Below are positions 47,163-55,820 of a stretch of DNA of 64,000 nt, in pieces. A model generated the notes under the pieces. It was given only the letters and a program-made list of their open reading frames with translations, searched no databases and was not told where the DNA came from. Positions within the stretch are counted from its first letter, which is position 1. Every line of letters starts with the position of its first letter. Made by a program: the position numbers and the translations under genes. The DNA is from JADJOY01 sp016713535 [NCBI: Deltaproteobacteria bacterium]. GTDB lineage: Bacteria; JADJOY01. Location of the stretch: positions 124,001 to 188,000 of the forward strand of contig JADJOY010000014.1 in the NCBI GenBank assembly GCA_016713535.1, in the 5' to 3' direction.

Positions 47163-48745
47163 CAGTGGCAGCAACGGAAGCCGACCACGTCGAGGTCCAG
47201 GATCGGCACCTGCTGCTCGTCGACCAGGACCGCGAAGGGGCACGACAGCGTCAGGTCGTCATCATACTCGTACGAGCCGCCCATCAATCCGTAGATTCCG
47301 GGCCGTCCCGGCACGAGCACCCACTCGAACACGTTGCCGGGCAGGTCGTGCACGCCGCCCGCGTTCGCGCACCCGCCGAGCGAGCCGGACGGCACGAGAC
47401 CGCGGGTTCCGCCCGTGCTGCACGAGCGGATCACGCGGTCGATCGACTCGTCCTCGGTGGGCTCGGCGAAGATGTAACGGTTCGCGCCGCACGCCGAGCA
47501 CGCCCAGGTCCACTGGTCGCGGGTGCAGAGGTGCGCGCCGCGCGCGGCGCACGCGCGCTCCGCCTCGCGCGGGGTGCGGCCGCTCGTGGGCAGCTCTCCC
47601 GCTCGGTTGGGGAACTCGAAGCGATCGACGTCGAAGCGCACCTCGCCGCACTCCACCCGCACCATGCCGGCCGCGGGCGTCGGCGGCAGGGAGGCCGAGG
47701 TGCGCGGCGCGGTGGTCGACTCGGCCCAGCCGTGACGCATCAGGTAGAGCCGCGGGCCGTGAAGCACCACCAGCGCGATCAGGATCGGCAGCGGGCGGGT
47801 TGCCTGGCGCAGCACGCACAGCGCGCGCTCGATCCGCTCGCCGGTGAGCTCGTGGACGCGGGTGTAGGCGCGCGCGAACGTGGTGACGGGCGCGAACGCA
47901 TTGATGCAGCCGACCGAACACGGGATCCAGAACAGCTCCGGCACCAGCACGTGCACGGCGCCCATCGCCCAGAACGAGGTCCTGAGTCGGCGAGAGCTGC
48001 CTGACAGGAGGTAGAGCACCCACAGCCCGGAGAGCGTGCACACCGCCCGCCCGAGCTGCTGGCACACCGTCCACACCGGATGGACGCCGAACCACAGCTC
48101 GTACGCCGTCGCGATCGGCCACAACAGCGCGAATGGCACCGGCACGCGTCCGTCGAGCTGCGCGAGCCGCGGCGCGAGCCCGGGCACGCGGCCGCGCAGC
48201 ACCTCGTAGACGAGGGCCACCAGCACCAGGTTCCCCGCGAACGCCAGGCCCACGACGTTGTGGCTGAGGAACACCAGCACGTCGGTGAAGTGAGCGAGCG
48301 CGGGGCGCGCGCCGGCGCCGAGGCGCACCACGTCGAGCGCCGGGACCAGGGCACCGAAGTAGAACTTGTCGAACACGTCGACGAGCCAGAACGCGGCGTG
48401 GTGCGGCTCGTGCGGACGCGTGACCATGAGCGCCGGCAGCGTCCACACGAACGCGGTGGCGCCCCACGAGGTCGTCGTGGCGAGCCCCTCGCCGCCGCGC
48501 CCCCAGCGCCACCACACGTCGGCGGCGAGCCACAGGCAGCTCGTCACCACGGCGAGCAGCATGACCGGAACTTCGTTGCGCCCCGGCTCGGGCGGGAAAC
48601 CGTGACGCAGCAACATCGCGGCCGTGAACACGACGATGGCGGCCTGCAGCCGGCTCCAGCCGCGGTGGTGGGCGAGCGCCCACGCCAGCCAGCGTCCCGG
48701 CAGCAACACCACCAGCAGCAGCGTCAGGCTCGCGGCATCAACCAC
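47162..48745 (-). CDS. Polytopic membrane protein fused to a SUMF/FGE-like domain
   Basis: A 527-residue protein. Residues 1 to about 345 hold about nine membrane segments of unrecognised type. The remainder is a formylglycine-generating-enzyme/SUMF domain with HLCTRDQWTWACSACG, GGVHDLPGNVFEWV, GLMGGSYEYDD and the terminal VGFRCC, likely periplasmic. One cysteine (TLSCPF) fits one of the two active cysteines of true FGE, but the partner seems absent, so ordinary formylglycine formation is doubtful. SUMF folds also serve as binding or EgtB-like domains. Start GTG 48745 overlaps the upstream gene by eight bases. Adjacent coupled genes suggest a joint pathway. Confidence 0.75.
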   Translation of the reverse strand: MVDAASLTLLLVVLLPGRWLAWALAHHRGWSRLQAAIVVFTAAMLLRHGFPPEPGRNEVPVMLLAVVTSCLWLAADVWWRWGRGGEGLATTTSWGATAFVWTLPALMVTRPHEPHHAAFWLVDVFDKFYFGALVPALDVVRLGAGARPALAHFTDVLVFLSHNVVGLAFAGNLVLVALVYEVLRGRVPGLAPRLAQLDGRVPVPFALLWPIATAYELWFGVHPVWTVCQQLGRAVCTLSGLWVLYLLSGSSRRLRTSFWAMGAVHVLVPELFWIPCSVGCINAFAPVTTFARAYTRVHELTGERIERALCVLRQATRPLPILIALVVLHGPRLYLMRHGWAESTTAPRTSASLPPTPAAGMVRVECGEVRFDVDRFEFPNRAGELPTSGRTPREAERACAARGAHLCTRDQWTWACSACGANRYIFAEPTEDESIDRVIRSCSTGGTRGLVPSGSLGGCANAGGVHDLPGNVFEWVLVPGRPGIYGLMGGSYEYDDDLTLSCPFAVLVDEQQVPILDLDVVGFRCCH

Positions 48746-51233
48746 GGCGCACCTCGCCGCGGTCGGCGTCGAGCTCGAGCGGGTCGCCGTCGTGCACCAG
48801 CTCGTAGACCCGCCGCGCCGCGACGATCGTCGGGATGCCGCGCTCACGGCACCAGATCGCCAGGTGCGAGAGCGGCCCGCCGCGGGCGAACAGCACGCCT
48901 GCGGCGCTCGCGGCGACGCCGGTCCAGATCGCGGCGGGATCGGGCAGCACCACGATGCGCCCGGCGACCGACTCCGGCGACACCAGGGCACCGGTGCGCA
49001 CCACGCGCGCCCGTCCGTGCACCACTCCGCCGCCGAGCGGGATGCCGATCGTCAGCACGTCGGGGCCGAAGTCCGGTGGAGCTTCGGAGACCACCTCGCC
49101 GCGCTCGTCCAGGTGGACCACGGCCGGGTGGTCGAACGTGGAGTTGCGGGAGTGGACGGCGCGGCGCTGGCGCAAGGTGTGGCCGAGGGTCGAGGAGTCG
49201 ATACGTTCCTCGACGACGTCGCGCAGCTCGCCCGGGGTGAGGAAGTAGACGTCGTTCGGCTCCCACAGCGGCACGCGTGCGCCGATCGCGACGGAGAGTG
49301 CCTCGGCGACGAGCCGCGCTTCGTAGTCGACGGCGTTGATGTTCGCGTTGATCTGCTCGCGCTCGACGAGCAGCCGGTCGCGTAGCGCCACCAGCCAGCG
49401 AACGGCCGCGCTGGTCTGCGGCGGGCGTGCGCTCGCGGGGGGCGCGGCCGCAGGTGTCGCGGGCGGGCTGCCGCCCCCGCCGAGGCCGATCCTGAGCAGG
49501 AACGCCTCCGGGAAGTCGATCGCGCGCATCGCCGAGATCTCGGCCTCGCGGTCGGCGATGAACCACACCGAGCGAACTCGCTCGAGCGCGCTTCGCTCGC
49601 TGCCGCGCAGCGCGTCGTCGTGGTGGCGGAGCATCGCGAGCGGGGTCTCGACGTGGGGCGCGGGCACGTTCTCCCGGCGCGCGATCTGGCGCAGCAGGCC
49701 GTCGACCACCGCCGCCGCTTGCACCTCGAGGCCCTGCCGCTCGGTGAGCGGGACGAGGCGCTCGGTGCGCAGCCGCACCAGCCGCTCGAGCAGGGCACCC
49801 GCCTCGAGGCCGGCGGGCGGCGCCTCGGGCACGGGAGGTGTGTGGATCGCGCGCCGTCCGCGCAGCGCCGCGCGGCCCAGGGCGACCGACACACCGCGCA
49901 CGGTGGCGAACGAGACCTCCGCCGACGCCTGGCCGACGAACAGCGGCTTGAAGCGCTCCCAGCGCAGGTAGATCACGCCGCGGTGGACGAGGATGTCGTC
50001 GTCGGTGAGCGTGCCGAGGCCGAGCCGGCGCAGCCCGGTGCTGACGAGCGCGGCGGGGGTGGCGTCCCCGAACACGAACCACCACGAGAGCGGAGTCAGG
50101 GGGTAGCGCGGCGTGTCGGCGACGTACGAGTTGGTGAAGGTGCGCCGCCGCGGCAGCCGTGTCAGCGGGCGCACCTGGTACACGAACACCCGTCCCTGCT
50201 GGGTGCCCCACTCGATCTCGACGTGGCGCCCGAGCAGCAGCTCGGCCCGTCCGGCGAGGGTCGAGATCTCGCGCACGAAGCGCTGGTCCATGCCGGGGAC
50301 GCCGGGCGTGGACGCCAGCTCGCTGACCACGTTGGGCAAGAGCTCGTGCATCGCGGTGCACTCGCGCCCCGCGGTGGAGCGCTCCACGAGGTGGCGCTCG
50401 GAGTGGCCGGTGCGGACGTCGGCGGACGAGCCGAACCCGAGGTCGTCGTGGGGCACACGCACGTTCGCCAGCACCGCGAGTCGGCGCAGCGGTGGCTGGC
50501 TGCCCTCGCCGCCGGTCTGGCGGTACTCGAACGCGCGCTCCGACCAGTACGACGCCCACACCTCCTTCAGCGCGCCCGCGAGCGCCGCGCGGCCGTCGGC
50601 CGCGTCCCACGGCACCGAGTCGTAGACCCCCGGGAACGCGAGGTCGCCGCGGTCCTCGTCGAGGAAGGACGAGCGCAGCAGGAACGCCTGCTCGGTGGAG
50701 GCGAGCAGCGCTCGCTGCAGCCGGCGCAGCAGGCGCCGCGGCACTTTCCCCTGGCGAATGCGGGCGGCGAAGGCGGGCCCCTCGTCCGGACCAGGGGTGA
50801 GCGCGTTGTGGCGGAGGAACGCCTCGAACGCGTCCGCCGTCACCACCCATCCGAGCGCCACGCGCGCCCCGGCGGCCGCGAAGCCGGCGAGGTTGGCGGC
50901 CTTGTGGCCCACGTCGCGGGCGGGCCAGCCGATCGCTCCCACCGAGGCGAGCGGCACCACGTGCGGCGGCCGGCGCCGCCGCCTGAGCCAGGCGCTCGCC
51001 TGCACCGCCCCGGCGACGCCCGCGAACACCACCGAGAACAGCACCGCCGAGTACACGAAGCGCCCGGTGACGGTGAGGCCGAACGCGACCATCACCACGA
51101 ACAGGGCGGCGCACACCACGGTGACGATGAGCGTGCCGAGGATCGGCACGATCGCGGTCACGACCGCGTAGCACTCGAGGACCGGATGACCGCCCAGGAG
51201 ACCCAGGTCGCCGAGGGCGGGGAGGACATGCAT
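48738..51233 (-). CDS. Membrane-anchored PEP-synthase/PPDK-like phosphotransferase
   Basis: An 831-residue protein with two or three membrane segments in the first 85 residues. A PPDK/PEP-synthase ATP-binding domain follows (SVGAIGWPARDVGHKAANLA, FLLRSSFLDEDRG, HLVERSTAGRE, VEIEWGTQQGRVFVYQVRPL). After a long helical middle comes the PEP-utiliser swivelling domain with the phosphohistidine motif ARGGPLSHLAIWCRERGIP. The C-terminal PEP/pyruvate TIM barrel is missing, as in rifampin phosphotransferase and similar dikinases. It may therefore move phosphate from ATP to something other than pyruvate. The membrane anchor is unusual for this family. First of three coupled genes, it could phosphorylate a membrane-linked substrate later acted on by the phosphodiesterase. 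Confidence 0.8.
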   Translation of the reverse strand: MHVLPALGDLGLLGGHPVLECYAVVTAIVPILGTLIVTVVCAALFVVMVAFGLTVTGRFVYSAVLFSVVFAGVAGAVQASAWLRRRRRPPHVVPLASVGAIGWPARDVGHKAANLAGFAAAGARVALGWVVTADAFEAFLRHNALTPGPDEGPAFAARIRQGKVPRRLLRRLQRALLASTEQAFLLRSSFLDEDRGDLAFPGVYDSVPWDAADGRAALAGALKEVWASYWSERAFEYRQTGGEGSQPPLRRLAVLANVRVPHDDLGFGSSADVRTGHSERHLVERSTAGRECTAMHELLPNVVSELASTPGVPGMDQRFVREISTLAGRAELLLGRHVEIEWGTQQGRVFVYQVRPLTRLPRRRTFTNSYVADTPRYPLTPLSWWFVFGDATPAALVSTGLRRLGLGTLTDDDILVHRGVIYLRWERFKPLFVGQASAEVSFATVRGVSVALGRAALRGRRAIHTPPVPEAPPAGLEAGALLERLVRLRTERLVPLTERQGLEVQAAAVVDGLLRQIARRENVPAPHVETPLAMLRHHDDALRGSERSALERVRSVWFIADREAEISAMRAIDFPEAFLLRIGLGGGGSPPATPAAAPPASARPPQTSAAVRWLVALRDRLLVEREQINANINAVDYEARLVAEALSVAIGARVPLWEPNDVYFLTPGELRDVVEERIDSSTLGHTLRQRRAVHSRNSTFDHPAVVHLDERGEVVSEAPPDFGPDVLTIGIPLGGGVVHGRARVVRTGALVSPESVAGRIVVLPDPAAIWTGVAASAAGVLFARGGPLSHLAIWCRERGIPTIVAARRVYELVHDGDPLELDADRGEVRRG

Positions 51234-51325
51234 GACGGAGCTCGACCGGGCTCACGTCCCCCTTCGGGGAGGGCAGGAGCCGGGGAGCGCGAGGATAGCA
51301 GCGCGGCGGAGAAGCGCCGCTCGGG

Positions 51326-52237
51326 TCAGACTACGGAGCTGGCCGGAGAGGCACGTCGCAGCGTGCGATGGCCGGCGCCCTTCGCGACCAGCTCGCGCTC
51401 GCGGGCGTGCCACACGGCGCCGTAGCGGTAGAACGGCACGCCAGGGAAGAGGTGGTGCACGAGGTGATAGTTCTGCGAGACCAGCAGCGGGGTCAGGAAC
51501 CGGCCCGGTCGCGCCGCCGACCACCGCACGTTGAGGGTGGCGCGGAATCGATCTTCGGCGCCCAGCACCTGGTGCGGGGCGTGGGGCAGCCAGTCGAACG
51601 AGCACGCGAGCAGCCCGATCGCGAGGCGCGACGGCAACACCACGAAGAGCAGCACCTCGCGCCCGTGGCCGGACGCCGCGGCGAGCGCCGCGGCGCCCCA
51701 CAGCGCGAGCAGCGTGACCACCGTCTCGACGCGCTCGTCGCGCGGGCGGCTGGCGAGGTGCCGGAAGTAGAAGGCGTAGTAGTGGAGGTCCTGGGTCATC
51801 CAGCGCAGCGGCAGCGTGAGGCGGAAGCGCCCGCCGCTCCACATGTCCGGGTCGCGCGCGGGATCGTTGGTGTTGCGGTGGTGCTCGAGGTGGGCGAAGC
51901 GGAAGGCGCGGAAGGGCGCCATCAGCGGGACACCCGCGAGGCGACCGGTGAGCTCGTTGAGCCAGCGGGAGCGGCCGACGCTGCCGTGCGAGGCGTCGTG
52001 CATCGGCGTGAAGGTCAGGTACCCGGCGAGCGTGAGCAGCGCGACGGCGAGCGGCGCCGGCAGGGCGCCCGCGACCGCCGCGGCGAGGATCGTGAGCCAG
52101 CCGGCGAACGCCACCGCCGCGAGGACGAGGGTGGGCCTCGATACGGGCGGGTTGTTCATGAGCGCCAGGATCCGGGCGCGCTCGGCCGACGGCTGCGCGG
52201 TGGAAAGAGCGACGGGAGCGTCTGGGATCGCGGTCAT
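51326..52237 (-). CDS. Membrane fatty-acid desaturase/hydroxylase
   Basis: A 303-residue membrane di-iron enzyme. Its histidine boxes are HDASHG (HxxxH), HLEHHRNTND (HxxHH) and YHLVHHLFPG (HxxHH), spaced as in acyl-lipid desaturases and beta-carotene hydroxylases, with four or so membrane segments between them. It would introduce a double bond or hydroxyl into membrane acyl chains or carotenoids using O2. The start ATG 52237 overlaps the stop of the TetR gene (ATGA). The pair looks like an autoregulated unit that adjusts membrane composition. The tail HRTLRRASPASSVV is unremarkable. Confidence 0.8.
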   Translation of the reverse strand: MTAIPDAPVALSTAQPSAERARILALMNNPPVSRPTLVLAAVAFAGWLTILAAAVAGALPAPLAVALLTLAGYLTFTPMHDASHGSVGRSRWLNELTGRLAGVPLMAPFRAFRFAHLEHHRNTNDPARDPDMWSGGRFRLTLPLRWMTQDLHYYAFYFRHLASRPRDERVETVVTLLALWGAAALAAASGHGREVLLFVVLPSRLAIGLLACSFDWLPHAPHQVLGAEDRFRATLNVRWSAARPGRFLTPLLVSQNYHLVHHLFPGVPFYRYGAVWHARERELVAKGAGHRTLRRASPASSVV

Positions 52238-52902
52238 CGCGGACCTCGTCTGCGAGCGCCGTCCTCGGTTCGGGGAAGCAGGCCGAGGAGCAGCAAGCTC
52301 TTGATCTCGGCGACCTGCGCGTCGACGTCGGCGCGCTTGCCGCGGAAGTGGTTGGTGAAGAGCGCGCCGTAGAGCAGGTCGCTCACCAGGTCGGTGACGC
52401 GCTCGGGGGAGGCGGCGCGGAAGGTGCCGTCGGCGACGAGCTGCCGCACGAGCTTGCGCCACGGCAGGACGGCGGCCTCGCGGTGGGTGAAGTAGCTCGG
52501 GGCGTCGCGGTCGCGGAACTCGGCGCGCTCGAGGATCAGGAGCTCGACGAACGCCGGACGCTGGTCGAAGAAGCGCAGGTACGCCGTGAGCGCGGCCTCG
52601 ATGCGCCCGACCGGCGCGGTGGTGCTCGCCATCGCCGCGTCGAGCGCGGCGCGAAGCTGCCACATGCCGCGGTCGACCGCCGCGTAGAAGAGCGCCTCCT
52701 TGCTCGCGAAGTAGCGGTAGATCGTGCCCTTGGCGACGCCGACCGCGCGCGCCACCACGTCGAGGTCGGTGCCCGCGTAGCCGGTCTCAGCGAACACCCG
52801 GGTGGCGGCGTCGAGGATCTCCTCGCGACGACGCTCGGTGAGGCCTTCGACCTTGGGCCGGCCGACGCGGCGGGGTCCGGTGCGGGTCGCGGCAGGTGGC
52901 AT
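52234..52902 (-). CDS. TetR-family transcriptional regulator
   Basis: A 222-residue protein with a classical N-terminal helix-turn-helix: GRPKVEGLTERRREEILDAA leads into DLDVVARAVGVAKGTIYRYF, then SKEALFYA. The C-terminal ligand domain is all helical and variable. It ends by overlapping the desaturase start, so it is first in a two-gene operon. An inverted repeat 13 bases upstream of its start (52915-52932) is a likely operator. Regulators paired this way with desaturases often respond to acyl-CoA or fatty acids; the ligand here is unknown. Confidence 0.85.
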   Translation of the reverse strand: MPPAATRTGPRRVGRPKVEGLTERRREEILDAATRVFAETGYAGTDLDVVARAVGVAKGTIYRYFASKEALFYAAVDRGMWQLRAALDAAMASTTAPVGRIEAALTAYLRFFDQRPAFVELLILERAEFRDRDAPSYFTHREAAVLPWRKLVRQLVADGTFRAASPERVTDLVSDLLYGALFTNHFRGKRADVDAQVAEIKSLLLLGLLPRTEDGARRRGPR

Positions 52903-52914
52903 CGCTCGATTAAT

Positions 52915-52932
52915 TGACTGACGAGTCCGTCA
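52915..52932. promoter_or_regulatory. Probable TetR operator
   Basis: An 18-base inverted repeat, TGACTGACG-AGTCCGTCA (each half TGAC[T/G]GAC), in an AT-rich stretch unlike the surroundings. It lies 13 bases upstream of the TetR start on the minus strand, next to a TATATGA string that could be a -10 box. Autorepression is the simple reading. Confidence 0.5.
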
Positions 52933-52999
52933 TATATTTCCACGAGCCGCATGAATCGTCAAGCGGCGATCGTCCGAGCGTGCGGTCGGCGCCCGCGGC

Positions 53000-55738
53000 T
53001 CACTCGAATGGCACGTCGTCGGCGAGGAGCAGCCGCAGGTCCTCGATCGTGAGGGCGGTCTCGACCTCGGTGACTCCGGTGCCGAGCACGTCGGCGATCC
53101 ATGCGCTCTTGCGCCGGAGCGTCGCGACCTTGCGCTCCTCGATCGTCCTCGGGCTGCGGAAGTGCATGATCGTGACCGGGCGCGTCTGACCCTGGCGGTG
53201 GATGCGGCCGTTGCGCTGGTGGACCACGTTCGGGACCCACGGCACGTCGAGGTGGATCAGCAGGTCCGCCGAGTCCTGGAGGTTGAGGCCCTCGCGGGCG
53301 GCGTCGCTGGCGAGCAGCACGCGGTAGCGACCGGCGCGGAAGCCCTGCTCGATCTCGTCGATGCGCGCCGCCGGCACGCTGCCCTCGATCGAGGCGATGG
53401 TGTCGCTCGCCACGCCGCGCTGCTCGAGGATGCGCCGCAGCGCGCCGAGCGCGTCGAGGAAGCGGCAGAACACGATCGTACCGGGCGCGCCGCGCTCGAG
53501 CCGCTCGAGGATCAGCTCGCTCGCCTCGTCGAGCTTGGGGCTCGCGCCGCGGTATGCGTGGTCGACCAGGAGAGGCGAGATCGCCACCTGCTCGAGCCGC
53601 AGGATGTGCGTGAGCAGGCTGGCGCGCTCGCGCGGGCCGAAGCGGCGCGGGTCGATCGCCGCGAGGGTCTTGGCGGCGTCCTGCTTGAGGTCGCGGTAGA
53701 GCTTCTCCTGCTCGGTGGCGAGGCCGAGCTCGACCACCATCTCGCGCAAGGGCGGCAGGTCGAGGGCCACGTCGGGATCGGCCGCGGTCTTCAGGAACAC
53801 GTACGGCGAGACCCGCTCCTTGAGCTCGTCGAGGTGCTTGTAGCCCTTGATGTGGAACACCGGGCGGCGGCGACCGCGCAGCCTGAGGCGCTCGACGATC
53901 GCGTAGCGGGACGCGAACTCGCCCCACAGCGAGCCCAGGAGCCCGGGCTCGAGGTGCGCCATGAGCGCGTGCAGCTCCTCGGGGTGGTTGGGCATGGGGG
54001 TGGCGGTCAGGAAGAAGACGTACGGCGCGGCGTGGGCGAGTCGCGCGAAGCCGGCGGACGCGAGCGTCTTCGAGCCCTTCAGGCGGTGGGCCTCGTCGAC
54101 CACGAAGATCTCGGCGCCGAGGGCGGTGAGCTCGGGGACCTCGCGCTGCAGCGCGTGGTAGCCGACGATCACGAACGGCACGCGCCGCGCGCGCTCGTAC
54201 GCCGCGACGCGCTCGTCGCGATCACCGAACACCGCCACCACGTCGCGGTCGGTGAAGCGGCGGATCTCGCGCTCCCAGCCGACCAGGCGCGGCTTCGGCA
54301 CGACGACGAGCGCGCGCCGCGCCTCGCCCGCGTCCATCAGCGCGGCGGCGGCGGTGATGGCCTGGAGGGTCTTCCCGAGGCCGACGTCGTGGGCGAGGAT
54401 CCCGCGCTTCACCGCGAGCAGCCAGCGCACTCCTCGCTTCTGATACGCGTGGAGGTCGCCGGTCGAGAGTGCCTCGCGGCGGAAGCCGCGCGGCAGCGCG
54501 AGGTGGTCGTCGTCCTTCGCGGCCTCGAGCCGCGTGGCCTCGCGCAGGCGGGCTTCCTCGGCGAGGCGGCGCGCGACCTTCGCCTCGAAGAGAGCGCGTA
54601 ACGCTTCGGGATGAGCCTCGAGGAAGCCGTCGAGACGAGCCTGGAGCTCGCTCGTCCACATCGACGTTCCGCCGCCGAGGAGCTTGCGGATCTCGGCGCG
54701 GTCCTCGGGGCGGAAGATCGGGAAGCGCCGCAGGTCGTCGCGGTGCAGCTCGTCGATGCGCGGATGGAACACCGCGAGCTCGTCCTCGTCGATCGCAGGC
54801 GGAGGAGGCCGGGGTGCGATCCGCTTCGCGTTCGGTGAGGCGCGCTTCGAGCCCGATCGCGACGACGGGGTCGGGGTGGGCGCTGCCGCGCCCCGAGGGG
54901 TGCGCCGTGCGGCCCGCGCGCGCTCCTCCGGTGGCGCGATCGGGGGCGAGTCGCCGGCGGGCATGGGCGACGGAGCGTCCGATGGCGGTGGCTCGGGCGC
55001 TCGCGCTGGCGACCTCGCCGCTCGCGCCCGGGGAGGGGCCTCGGGCACCGCGGGTGCGGGCGCTGGCTCGCTCGCCGGGCGAATGCCCGGGATCGAGGCC
55101 ACGCGCGCGGCGCGGGCGGCGAACAGCTCCGCGATCCACGCCGGATCCTCCTCGAGGCGCGCCCGGTGGCGCTCGTCGATGCGCTTGAGCCAGTCGCGCT
55201 GCCGCGCCGAGAGGTCCTCGAGGCGCTTGGCGCGCACGTCGCACACGAACGTCTTCTCGTTCTCCCGCAAGGCGGGGTGGACGCGGATCTCGTCGACGGT
55301 GAGCTCGCGGAGCGCGGGGCGGAAATAGCGCGCCGCGGGCGGAAGATCGTCGAAGCGTGACTCGCGCACGCGGCGGCTCTCGACGATCGCCTCGCGCGCC
55401 TCGGCCGAGGCCAGTACCGTGAGCGCTCCTCCTCGGTCGAGAGCGAACTTCGCGGTCGGCAGCAGCCACCCCTCGAGTCCCCGCACGAACTGCGCGCCCG
55501 ACTCCTTCACCAGGGTCTTGGTGCGCTCCCAGGCGCGCTCGCCGAACGCGCGTCCGAACGTGAGCAAGAGCCCGTCGTCGTGGAGCGACACGTAGACCGG
55601 ATGGAAGCGCCGCTCGTCGCCGAGCACGAGCGGATACCAGTCGCCCGGGGGCGGCGCGGCTGGTTCGGGCGAGACGACACCCGTGGCATCGGTGCTCGCC
55701 GCGCGCGGGTTCGGTTTGGGGCTGCGCCTCAGGCTCAC
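53000..55738 (-). CDS. SNF2-family DEAD/DEAH ATPase (RapA/SWI-SNF-like)
   Basis: A 912-residue protein. Its N-terminal 260 or so residues (YPLVLGDERRFHPVYVSL and following) are of unknown type, and a proline/alanine-rich linker runs to about residue 380. The SNF2 motor carries HDVGLGKTLQAI (Walker A), the DEAH box VVDEAHRLKGS, motif III FLTATPMPNHPEEL and the helicase C-terminal motif QRNGRIHRQGQT. It would translocate on DNA and remodel protein-DNA complexes. There is no nuclease, methyltransferase or helicase partner nearby, so it looks like a housekeeping or orphan protein rather than a defence system. The start is uncertain: GTG 55738 or ATG 55789, with divergent transcription to the hydrolase at 55821. 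Confidence 0.8.
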   Translation of the reverse strand: MSLRRSPKPNPRAASTDATGVVSPEPAAPPPGDWYPLVLGDERRFHPVYVSLHDDGLLLTFGRAFGERAWERTKTLVKESGAQFVRGLEGWLLPTAKFALDRGGALTVLASAEAREAIVESRRVRESRFDDLPPAARYFRPALRELTVDEIRVHPALRENEKTFVCDVRAKRLEDLSARQRDWLKRIDERHRARLEEDPAWIAELFAARAARVASIPGIRPASEPAPAPAVPEAPPRARAARSPARAPEPPPSDAPSPMPAGDSPPIAPPEERARAARRTPRGAAAPTPTPSSRSGSKRASPNAKRIAPRPPPPAIDEDELAVFHPRIDELHRDDLRRFPIFRPEDRAEIRKLLGGGTSMWTSELQARLDGFLEAHPEALRALFEAKVARRLAEEARLREATRLEAAKDDDHLALPRGFRREALSTGDLHAYQKRGVRWLLAVKRGILAHDVGLGKTLQAITAAAALMDAGEARRALVVVPKPRLVGWEREIRRFTDRDVVAVFGDRDERVAAYERARRVPFVIVGYHALQREVPELTALGAEIFVVDEAHRLKGSKTLASAGFARLAHAAPYVFFLTATPMPNHPEELHALMAHLEPGLLGSLWGEFASRYAIVERLRLRGRRRPVFHIKGYKHLDELKERVSPYVFLKTAADPDVALDLPPLREMVVELGLATEQEKLYRDLKQDAAKTLAAIDPRRFGPRERASLLTHILRLEQVAISPLLVDHAYRGASPKLDEASELILERLERGAPGTIVFCRFLDALGALRRILEQRGVASDTIASIEGSVPAARIDEIEQGFRAGRYRVLLASDAAREGLNLQDSADLLIHLDVPWVPNVVHQRNGRIHRQGQTRPVTIMHFRSPRTIEERKVATLRRKSAWIADVLGTGVTEVETALTIEDLRLLLADDVPFE

Positions 55739-55820
55739 GGCGGCGAAGATACCGCCACTCGCGCGCGAGGTGGCCGCGCGGCGCACCATTTCCCGACGGG
55801 ATGTTGCTATTGTGCCGGGC

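Noticed and set aside
46131-48745. FGE plus sulfatase pair
   Set aside because: The phosphodiesterase has no Cys/Ser-x-Pro-x-Arg sulfatase motif and uses Thr or Ser, and the SUMF domain seems to lack one FGE cysteine.
53000-55738. DISARM-, Druantia- or restriction-type defence system
   Set aside because: Only an SNF2 protein is present. There is no methyltransferase, nuclease or phospholipase partner, and neighbours are desaturase/TetR and hydrolase genes.
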